DNA of 8,068 bases from Candidatus Latescibacterota bacterium (GTDB lineage: Bacteria > JAAXHH01 > JACQVL01): the NCBI GenBank assembly GCA_016209865.1, contig JACQVL010000326.1, positions 1 to 8,068 on the forward strand, in the 5' to 3' direction. This document shows positions 1 through 4,845 of the stretch, piece after piece. Every line of letters starts with the position of its first letter. Position 1 is the stretch's first letter. Both the position numbers and the translations under genes were made by a program. The notes under the pieces were generated by a model. That model saw only the letters and a program-made list of their open reading frames with translations, was not told the DNA's origin and made no database searches.

Positions 1-1064
1 AACAACTCCATGTCCTGGAAGAGCGGGGTCTGGCACCAGCTCTGGTACCCGCCGGTCCCGATGGGCGCCCCCTCGGACGCACACGCCTCGGCGAAGAGGC
101 TGACCGGCACCTTCTTCTGATCGTACTCATAGAACGCGGGCGTCCCGTACCAGCCGCGTGAGGATTTTCGATGCAGCACCGGCCAGGAGATGAACGGAAC
201 GGTCTGCTTCAGTCGTGTCTGGAGGCGGTCGAAATTCGCCTGCCGCGCCGCGTTCAATGCCTCCAGCCGGCCGAGCTGGACGGCCGCGATCGCCGCCGCC
301 AAGGTGGGAATCCGGTACTTCCAGTAGCCGCCCGTGGCCCGGAATGGTATCAGTTCAGGGAGGGTCAATTCCTCACCCAGCCGGGCGCCATGGTGGCCGG
401 GGATCATCGCCCGCTGGTAGGACCGTTCGTCGTTCGTCACGATCAGCCCGCCTTCCCCGGCGATGATCGCCTTGCTCGCTTGCAGACTGAAGCAGCCCAC
501 GTCCCCGATCGTCCCCACGAACCGGCCCTTGTATTTCGCCCCCTGCGCGTGCGAACAATCCTCCACCACCGCCAGGTTCAGGTCTCGGGCGGCCTTAAGC
601 AGCGGGTCGATGTCCGCCGGAATTCCCCAGACGTGCGTGACGACCACCGCCCTGGTGTGGGGGCCTGCTTTTCGTTTGATCTCAGCCGGGTCGATGTGCA
701 GGCCGCCGGGCTTGAGGTCACAGAAGACGGGCGTCCCGCCCGCGTGGAGGATGGCCGTGATGGCGGAGATCCAGGTATAGTTCGCGGTGAGCACTTCAGT
801 GCCGGGCTTGACGCCGACGGCGAACAACGCCCCGTGGATGGCGGCCGTCCCCGACCCGAAGCTGAGCGCGTAGCGGGTGCCAAAATACCGGGCGAAATCG
901 TCCTCCATCCTGCTGACGAACTCTCCGCGTGCGACATCGGAGAGTTGCCCGGACAGCAGGACGCGGATGGCCGCGCTGACCTCCTCGGCCCCGATGATCG
1001 GGTAGGCGGGCCATGAGAGTGTGACTGTCTTCGGCCCGCCGAAGAGGGCCAGGGGTTCTTTCAT
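1..1064 (-). CDS. DegT/DnrJ/EryC1/StrS-family PLP aminotransferase (3' end beyond window)
   Basis: The reverse strand is open from ATG at 1064 to the window edge, giving 354 residues; the family is usually about 370-420 aa, so only the C-terminus is missing. Seen: an N-terminus LALFGGPKTVTLSWPAYP like that of AHBA-synthase and glutamine:scyllo-inosose aminotransferase relatives; SFGSGTAAIH (68-77) for cofactor phosphate; VVEDCSHAQGA (166-176), where D169 would hold the PLP pyridine nitrogen; and CFSLQASKAIIAGEGG (191-206), with K198 the expected Schiff-base lysine. All core catalytic features are intact. Family knowledge: these cytoplasmic enzymes move an amino group, usually from Glu or Gln, to a keto sugar or keto cyclitol. 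AAGGAG (1071-1076) lies six bases before the ATG. The start overlaps the stop of the upstream SDR gene by 4 bp (ATGA), so the two are probably translationally coupled, with the SDR supplying the keto substrate (inference). The exact substrate cannot be read from sequence. Confidence 0.93.
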   Translation of the reverse strand, partial: MKEPLALFGGPKTVTLSWPAYPIIGAEEVSAAIRVLLSGQLSDVARGEFVSRMEDDFARYFGTRYALSFGSGTAAIHGALFAVGVKPGTEVLTANYTWISAITAILHAGGTPVFCDLKPGGLHIDPAEIKRKAGPHTRAVVVTHVWGIPADIDPLLKAARDLNLAVVEDCSHAQGAKYKGRFVGTIGDVGCFSLQASKAIIAGEGGLIVTNDERSYQRAMIPGHHGARLGEELTLPELIPFRATGGYWKYRIPTLAAAIAAVQLGRLEALNAARQANFDRLQTRLKQTVPFISWPVLHRKSSRGWYGTPAFYEYDQKKVPVSLFAEACASEGAPIGTGGYQSWCQTPLFQDMEL

Positions 1065-1777
1065 GCCGTGCTCCTTTTATAGTACTCCTGCACCGGCTCC
1101 AGCGGCTCATACCCTAAGATTCGTTTGGCTTTGTCGATCAGGTATTTCCCGTGGCCCAAATAACTCAGCATCGTGAAGACCTGGCAGTTCTCCGGCACGG
1201 ACTCGACCTCCAACGCCAGGCGGCAGGCGTGGTGGAGGTCTTCCCACACGATCACCATCGGGGGAAAATCCTGTTTGGATACCGGCGCGGTGGGCTTGGG
1301 GCCGAGGCCGTTGAACAGGAAAAAGATCGTCTGGATGCCGTAGGCGCGGGCGTAGGCTTTGCAGAGTTCGATGCTAAGATACTTGGTGAGGACATTATAC
1401 CCGGTGCTGACCGCCGGCGGCACGTCGTCGACGTCGAAGTCGTTGTCGTACCAGCCCCGGACGAGCTGCGGCCCGGTGATGATGACTTTCTTGATGCCGT
1501 GCGCGGCCGCCGCCCTCATGACGTGGAACGCGCCCTTCGTGGTGATCTCAAAATCGAACACCGGGTGGTTCTTGTAGGCGGCAAGGTCGATGATCGCGTC
1601 CACCCCGCGGGAGGCCTCCAGCACCTGGCCGTAGTCGCTGATATCGACCGGAATAACGGGCTTCCCGAACGGGTGCGGCCTGACATCCGCCAGAACGAGC
1701 TGATAGTAGGGTTCTAAGCCGGGAGTGGTGTAGGACGCCACCTGACCCGACGCTCCGAGCACTAAGACTTTTTTCAT
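1061..1777 (-). CDS. short NAD-dependent epimerase/dehydrogenase-like (SDR) protein with altered active site
   Basis: A 238-aa cytoplasmic Rossmann-fold protein. Seen: VLVLGASGQVA (4-14), a GxxGxxA dinucleotide-binding loop; LVLADVRP with acidic D31 at the end of strand 2, which favours NAD(H) over NADP(H); DLAAYKN (64-70); and VIITGPQ (98-104). The segment usually carrying YxxxK reads GYNVLTKYLSIELCKAY, so counting back from K132 the tyrosine position is N128, and Y127 is displaced by one. The catalytic Ser/Thr region has T101. It is short for an extended SDR (about 300-340 aa), so the C-terminal substrate domain is reduced. I chose the start at 1777 because AGGAG (1786-1790) sits eight bases upstream; the frame stays open 16 codons further, but those lack family character. 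It is followed by the aminotransferase with a 4-bp overlap. It may be a sugar dehydrogenase/epimerase or an NAD-binding relative with changed chemistry. Confidence 0.88.
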   Translation of the reverse strand: MKKVLVLGASGQVASYTTPGLEPYYQLVLADVRPHPFGKPVIPVDISDYGQVLEASRGVDAIIDLAAYKNHPVFDFEITTKGAFHVMRAAAAHGIKKVIITGPQLVRGWYDNDFDVDDVPPAVSTGYNVLTKYLSIELCKAYARAYGIQTIFFLFNGLGPKPTAPVSKQDFPPMVIVWEDLHHACRLALEVESVPENCQVFTMLSYLGHGKYLIDKAKRILGYEPLEPVQEYYKRSTA

Positions 1778-1785
1778 GGAAGAGA

Positions 1786-1790
1786 CTCCT
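1786..1790 (-). promoter_or_regulatory. Shine-Dalgarno site deciding the SDR start
   Basis: AGGAG on the minus strand, eight bases before ATG at 1777. It favours this start over the in-frame ATG at 1825, which would add 16 residues ahead of the glycine-rich NAD loop. Confidence 0.7.
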
Positions 1791-1902
1791 GAGAAGAGAG
1801 TGACGAGTAAAACAGGAAGCAACATGAGAGTTGGTCGCTAAGAAGAGAGTTTTCTTGCCGCACCCTTCCTCGTCGCTGTCCACTTCTCACTGGTGTTCTT
1901 GC

Positions 1903-1951
1903 TCGTCACTTGTCACTCGTCACTGGTTTTCACCGACCACTGATTACCGAT
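1903..1951. repeat. seven in-phase heptanucleotide units
   Basis: Read on the plus strand, the 49 bases divide without slippage into seven 7-mers: TCGTCAC, TTGTCAC, TCGTCAC, TGGTTTT, CACCGAC, CACTGAT and TACCGAT. The first three form one family and the last three a second (nACCGAy-like), with one degenerate unit between. More decayed 7-mers (TGTCCAC, TTCTCAC) lie just left at 1877-1890. The right end runs into the phyH-like gene: its TAA stop (1944-1946) and last two codons lie inside the repeat. This resembles the short tandemly repeated repetitive (STRR) heptamers described in filamentous cyanobacteria; the function is unknown. Confidence 0.75.
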
Positions 1952-2771
1952 CCTGCAGATGTGTAATCGGCCCGGTGTTCCCAAACCCCAGCTCGATCGC
2001 TCTGGCCATCATCTTGTGACGCCGAGGGCTGGCGGTGGCGATCAGACCCTCGCTGTAGAATCGACCCCAATGCCGGGTTTCTCCCTCAAGAAAACGGACG
2101 AGCCAGTCGAAGTGGGTCTGATTCTGTTCTGGTGTCGTGTTCTGCGCGCAGTTGATGTGGAGGGCCCGCCGGCCGGGCTTGTTGCCCAGCGCCGCATGGA
2201 AGAGTTTGTGATTCATGAACAGGACATCACCCGGAGCGTTCACGATCGAGTACCGGCCCGGCACATCCTCGGGGCGGGTGCCCAGTTGTCCGATGGTCTT
2301 GATCAGGGTCTCGCGAAATTCCGTGAAGTGGCTGCCCGGGATGACGCTGAGGCAGCCGTCGTCAGGGCCTAGCGGGTCGAGGTAGATCGCTGCCCGCATC
2401 GTGAAGAACCCTTCGGGCGCGACCGCATCATGGTGCCATCCCGTTCCGCCGCCATGGATGATCCCCTCAGAGAGGGTCAGGATGAAGTCCTCGCCCATCA
2501 GGTCCGCGAAGACCCCGGCGATCTTCTCGTGGTCGAGCAGCGGGTAGAATGCGTCCGGGTCGTAGTCGAAGAATGGGACGACCTGCTGGCGTTTGGCCGA
2601 GTACCCCTGCTCGTTCTGCTGGAGTTCGGGTTCCGCCGCCCCGCCGCGCGCCTTCCGCATCGCCACGTCGAACGCGGCGCCGATGTATGTCGTTTCCTCG
2701 GCGGACAGGAGTTGCTTGCAGAGGAGGAACCCTAACGTCTGAAAGTGGGTGATCTGTTCTTGCGTCAGCAT
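1944..2771 (-). CDS. phytanoyl-CoA dioxygenase (PhyH)-like Fe(II)/2-oxoglutarate oxygenase, copy 1
   Basis: A 275-aa cytoplasmic protein of typical PhyH length. Seen: an N-terminal segment MLTQEQITHFQTLGFLLCKQ matching the family opening, where a helix precedes 'GF'; GWHHDAV with the metal-binding HxD as H113/D115; AAIYLDPLGPDDGCLSVIPGSH (127-148), the conserved strand and loop; APGDVLFMNHKLFHAALGN with distal metal ligand H192; and GRRALH with R201 or R202 to bind the 2-oxoglutarate carboxylate. The Fe(II) triad is therefore complete and the protein is predicted active. Family knowledge: such enzymes hydroxylate or otherwise oxidise small molecules, consuming O2 and 2-oxoglutarate and releasing succinate and CO2. 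The start at 2771 is chosen from AAAGGAG (2781-2787), nine bases upstream; an in-frame ATG at 2831 lies in repeat sequence and is rejected. A second PhyH-like gene lies 78 bp upstream. The pair is too diverged to be a recent duplication. The substrate is unknown. Confidence 0.93.
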   Translation of the reverse strand: MLTQEQITHFQTLGFLLCKQLLSAEETTYIGAAFDVAMRKARGGAAEPELQQNEQGYSAKRQQVVPFFDYDPDAFYPLLDHEKIAGVFADLMGEDFILTLSEGIIHGGGTGWHHDAVAPEGFFTMRAAIYLDPLGPDDGCLSVIPGSHFTEFRETLIKTIGQLGTRPEDVPGRYSIVNAPGDVLFMNHKLFHAALGNKPGRRALHINCAQNTTPEQNQTHFDWLVRFLEGETRHWGRFYSEGLIATASPRRHKMMARAIELGFGNTGPITHLQDR

Positions 2772-2821
2772 GATAGCCCTCTCCTTTCTCCATACCCCAT
2801 GTCGCATGACTCCCCTACCTT

Positions 2822-2849
2822 TACCGACCACCGATAACCGACCACCATT
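2822..2849. repeat. four tandem heptamers between the two phyH-like genes
   Basis: On the plus strand this reads TACCGAC, CACCGAT, AACCGAC, CACCATT: four in-phase 7-mers of an nACCGAy family. They begin one base after the stop codon of the upstream phyH-like gene (TGA at 2852-2850). The same family sits at the 3' end of the other phyH-like gene (1931-1951). Confidence 0.75.
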
Positions 2850-3548
2850 TCACGGCTCCACCGACCGTTTCAGGAGTTGCTGCAACCGTTCGGGAAATTG
2901 TTCATACAGCTCGCGGCGCAGCAGCGGCCAGGCGTCTGGCGGGCGATGGACAAACCAGGGGACGTAACCCAGGTTCGCCCCCATCCGGTGTTGAGACGTC
3001 GTCGTGTTCGCCCCGTTCGCGTGCCACGTCCCGCCCTGCCAGATGAGCACCGACCCCTTTGTCCCGACAGCCGGCCGCTCGTGTGAGTACTGCAGGTTCG
3101 GCGCCGGCGGCCGACCGGACAGGTGACTGCCCGGCACGACGTGCGTCGCCCCGTTCTCCGGCGTGAAGTCGGTCAGCATCCAGAGGGTCTGGATGAGGAA
3201 CGGCCATCGCGGCCAGGGCTGCGGAACGAGGCCTAACGGCCAGTCGGAATGCAGGCCGCCGGCGGGCGCGCCCGGCTGACACCACATCAGGCACACGTTG
3301 TTGGGCAGGTAGAACTCTTTGCCCAGAAAGTGCTCAGCGATCTCCAGGACGGCGGGGTGCATGCAGAGGGGCGCCAGGCCGGGGATGTGGTTGAGCGCCC
3401 CTTCTAATTTGACGTACCCGCTCCTGTACGGCATCAGCGGCCGGGCGAGGGCGTCGAGCCGTTCCGCCTCGTCGGGGTTGAGGAGACCCTCCAGGATACA
3501 GTAGCCTTCGTCTGCCAGACGGGTCTTGGCTTCGGCGAGGTCGATCAT
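2850..3548 (-). CDS. phytanoyl-CoA dioxygenase (PhyH)-like Fe(II)/2-oxoglutarate oxygenase, copy 2
   Basis: A 232-aa cytoplasmic protein, a little shorter than copy 1. Seen: an N-terminal helix ending LADEGYCILEGLL, usual for PhyH proteins; GGLHSDWPL with HxD ligands H100 and D102; TLWMLTDFTPENGATHVVPGSH (121-142), the conserved core; GSVLIWQGGTWHANGAN with distal ligand H176; and QHRMG with R188 as probable 2-oxoglutarate anchor. All expected cofactor residues are present. Of the two copies this looks more like the common bacterial PhyH proteins that act on diffusible small molecules, but no substrate can be named. I chose ATG at 3548 because AAAGGGG (3552-3558) lies just upstream. The frame stays open to 3698, but that extension is partly a translated intergenic repeat (DSRFRGND) and is not real. 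It lies 79 bp downstream of the orphan barrel gene and 78 bp upstream of copy 1, so co-transcription is likely. Confidence 0.93.
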   Translation of the reverse strand: MIDLAEAKTRLADEGYCILEGLLNPDEAERLDALARPLMPYRSGYVKLEGALNHIPGLAPLCMHPAVLEIAEHFLGKEFYLPNNVCLMWCQPGAPAGGLHSDWPLGLVPQPWPRWPFLIQTLWMLTDFTPENGATHVVPGSHLSGRPPAPNLQYSHERPAVGTKGSVLIWQGGTWHANGANTTTSQHRMGANLGYVPWFVHRPPDAWPLLRRELYEQFPERLQQLLKRSVEP

Positions 3549-3563
3549 TGTCCCCTTTGTGTT

Positions 3564-3589
3564 GTCATTCCCGCGAAAGCGGGAATCCA
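3564..3589. repeat. dispersed hairpin repeat (GTCATTCCCGC family), full copy
   Basis: The arms ATTCCCGC (3567-3574) and GCGGGAAT (3579-3586) form a perfect 8-bp stem around a GAAA loop, flanked by GTC and CCA. A second near-complete copy is at 6177-6202 and a degenerate one begins at 4700, all in the same orientation. This element type is common in many bacterial genomes, and its translation gives the spurious DSRFRGND peptide. Here it lies between the barrel gene and the second phyH-like gene, about 15 bases upstream of the latter's start. Confidence 0.85.
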
Positions 3590-3627
3590 TTTTGTATCTT
3601 GCGTTCTGTCTTAGTTTTCTCGTGTCT

Positions 3628-4410
3628 TCAGCACGGCTCATCTCCGACCGCGCGGACCCATTCGCGCGTCCACTCGACCGTCTCCAGTCCCATGTCACAG
3701 ATACAGCTCGCCAGGAAGATCATCCCCTCGATGCGGCCTTCCCGCAGCCATCGCAGGCCAAGCTGGCACTGGTGCTCCATCAACGCGACCGGCATCGGCT
3801 TGCGGTTGCCGTAATCCCACATGTAACAGCCGAGCACTTTGCGGGACGTGGGGGCCAGACGCTCGAACTGCGCAAAGTTCTGCTCTAACTGTTCGAGCCG
3901 TTCAGCCCACCAGGTCCAGAAGGTGACGACGTCGCACAACTGGAGATGGGCGCTCACCGGCAGGTCGAGTTGCTGCTGGTAGAGCACGACCCACAGGTCG
4001 AGTGTCCGTCCTGATACGGTGAGCTGATCCCGGATGGCCTGGAGGGATTCCGGAGTATGGACGGCGACGTGGGTAGGGTCATGCTTAAAGAAATCATCCA
4101 TCATCACGCCCGTGATGTTCGGGAAACGTGCGGCTAAGGCGCGGGCGCGTCCGACTTCCTCGCTGTCCGTCCGGCCGCCCGCCCCGACGATCGACCAGAC
4201 GACGCGGCGCAGCGGGCTGAGGGCGAGGGCGTACTGATCGTACGGGGGAGCGGGCAGGTCGTTGTAGCGGACGATGATGAGGTTGGGGGTGCCCAGGTAG
4301 AACGCGCCTTCGGCGGGCGTCATCCGTGAGGTGCCGGAAATCCCATAGCCCTTATCATGGCTGCCGGCCTCGTGTCCCCAGAGCCAGAAATGATCACGGA
4401 CGGTGGGCAT
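3628..4410 (-). CDS. orphan protein, predicted eight-stranded TIM barrel, function unknown
   Basis: I do not recognise a named family. The 260-aa protein has no signal peptide or membrane segment and is probably cytoplasmic. Eight beta-like segments alternate with helices, at about 7-11 (HFWLW), 43-49, 69-75 (VVWSIV), 99-106 (ITGVMMDD), 137-143 (LDLWVVL), 159-166 (CDVVTFWT), 191-198 (KVLGCYMW) and 228-234 (EGMIFLA), as expected for a (beta/alpha)8 barrel. Polar and acidic residues sit at the C-terminal ends of strands, where barrel active sites lie: H13, E14, D51, D105, D106 and D199. It is rich in Trp (at least ten), which fits carbohydrate binding. A glycosidase- or isomerase-like enzyme is an inference only. 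I start at ATG 4410 because AAAGGA lies nine bases upstream; an in-frame ATG at 4428 has no ribosome site. It is the first gene of the minus-strand block that continues with the phyH-like genes. Confidence 0.85.
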   Translation of the reverse strand: MPTVRDHFWLWGHEAGSHDKGYGISGTSRMTPAEGAFYLGTPNLIIVRYNDLPAPPYDQYALALSPLRRVVWSIVGAGGRTDSEEVGRARALAARFPNITGVMMDDFFKHDPTHVAVHTPESLQAIRDQLTVSGRTLDLWVVLYQQQLDLPVSAHLQLCDVVTFWTWWAERLEQLEQNFAQFERLAPTSRKVLGCYMWDYGNRKPMPVALMEHQCQLGLRWLREGRIEGMIFLASCICDMGLETVEWTREWVRAVGDEPC

Positions 4411-4419
4411 AGGGTGGAA

Positions 4420-4425
4420 TCCTTT
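4420..4425 (-). promoter_or_regulatory. Shine-Dalgarno site deciding the barrel-protein start
   Basis: AAAGGA on the minus strand, nine bases before ATG at 4410. The upstream in-frame ATG (4428) overlaps this site and has only a pyrimidine-rich stretch before it, so the shorter form is preferred. Confidence 0.6.
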
Positions 4426-4487
4426 CATGAGAGAAGATGGTGTCAGTGGTGAAAGGTGGCGGAAGAGGAACGGCTGTGCTTTGGTTT

Positions 4488-4512
4488 GCCACTTTCTTTA
4501 GAAGAAAGTGGC
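4488..4512. repeat. perfect 11-bp palindrome with TAG loop
   Basis: GCCACTTTCTT (4488-4498) pairs with AAGAAAGTGGC (4502-4512) around three bases. CTTTG (4479-4483) and CAAAG (4514-4518) can extend the stem past an internal loop. No T-run follows on either strand, so it is not an ordinary intrinsic terminator. It resembles interspersed palindromes seen in several bacterial groups and may be one end of a small non-autonomous element. Confidence 0.8.
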
Positions 4513-4522
4513 GCAAAGAAGC

Positions 4523-4669
4523 GCCCGTGTCCAGGCTCGCGGTGACGGCTTCGCATGGCTCTGCTATCGGGCAACTCCCCGCTCCCTACCCCTTCGCTGA
4601 TTCGTCTGCGACGAATCAATGCCCACCCCCTCGTGCCTCCTCGTTGCCGCCAATCGCATGGACACGGGC
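4523..4669. repeat. possible decayed miniature element bounded by 11-bp inverted repeats
   Basis: GCCCGTGTCCA (4523-4533) recurs exactly inverted as TGGACACGGGC (4659-4669). The 125-bp interior has no gene but contains a perfect 9-bp hairpin, TGATTCGTC/GACGAATCA (4598-4606/4610-4618). This fits a small non-autonomous repeat or structured RNA. No flanking target-site duplication is evident, so the call is tentative. Confidence 0.4.
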
Positions 4670-4699
4670 ATTCACGGAACAACTCATAGAGTGTCTGGT

Positions 4700-4718
4700 G
4701 TCATTCCCGCGAACGCGG
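4700..4718. repeat. degenerate partial copy of the GTCATTCCCGC repeat
   Basis: GTCATTCCCGCGAACGCGG matches the left arm and loop of the copy at 3564 with one change in the loop, then diverges into GTGGGGG where the repeat should read GAATCCA. Confidence 0.6.
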
Positions 4719-4735
4719 TGGGGGTTAGGACACTG

Positions 4736-4782
4736 AAGATACAGAGGCAAACCTTGTGTCGATCCGCATCATTCTGTATCTT
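4736..4782 (+). promoter_or_regulatory. candidate promoter/operator ahead of the enolase-family gene
   Basis: AAGATACAGA (4736-4745) and TCTGTATCTT (4773-4782) are a perfect 10-bp inverted repeat with 27 bases between. A weak sigma-70-like pair, TTGTGT (4754-4759) and TATCTT (4777-4782) at 17-bp spacing, overlaps it, so the right arm would cover the -10 box, as an operator often does. The consensus match is poor (3/6 and 4/6), so this is a suggestion only. Confidence 0.25.
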
Positions 4783-4830
4783 ACACGTACGCAAAGTGCG
4801 TCGTCCCTCTTCTCCTGTCAAGTAGAAATG

Positions 4831-4837
4831 AAAGGAG
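4831..4837 (+). promoter_or_regulatory. Shine-Dalgarno site deciding the enolase-family start
   Basis: AAAGGAG lies eight bases before ATG at 4846. In-frame ATGs at 4756 and 4828 have no comparable site, and the sequence after 4756 is repeat-like. Confidence 0.75.
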
Positions 4838-4845
4838 CGTGCTCG

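Larger units (their letters stand above)
4411..4845. other. 435-bp divergent spacer without a convincing gene
   Basis: This lies between two divergently transcribed genes. Short open frames of 68-99 codons exist on both strands but have no ribosome site, no domain-like pattern and run through palindromes. The spacer holds a near-perfect 25-bp palindrome (4488-4512), an 11-bp inverted repeat spanning 147 bp (4523-4533 and 4659-4669), a small hairpin (4598-4618), a degenerate dispersed repeat (from 4700) and a 10-bp inverted repeat (4736-4782). Promoters for both flanking genes should lie here, but only a weak candidate can be named. Confidence 0.7.

Noticed and set aside
171-1016. Long plus-strand open frame (281 codons)
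   Set aside because: Antisense to the aminotransferase, whose conserved motifs are on the minus strand; its product is low-complexity Arg/Gly/Pro-rich, as expected from a GC-rich shadow frame.
1151-1717. Plus-strand open frame (188 codons)
   Set aside because: Antisense to the SDR gene, with no ribosome site or domain pattern.
1903-1951. CRISPR-like array
   Set aside because: Units are 7 bp with no spacers, so these are simple tandem heptamers.
3549-3698. N-terminal extension of the second phyH-like protein
   Set aside because: The added residues include DSRFRGND, the translation of an intergenic repeat; the good ribosome site is at 3552-3558.
4488-4512. Intrinsic terminator
   Set aside because: Strong stem, but no run of T on either strand after it, and it lies upstream of both flanking genes.
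4437-4736. Possible small gene in the divergent spacer (99 codons, plus strand)
   Set aside because: Runs through several palindromes and a dispersed repeat, has no ribosome site, and its composition is not protein-like.
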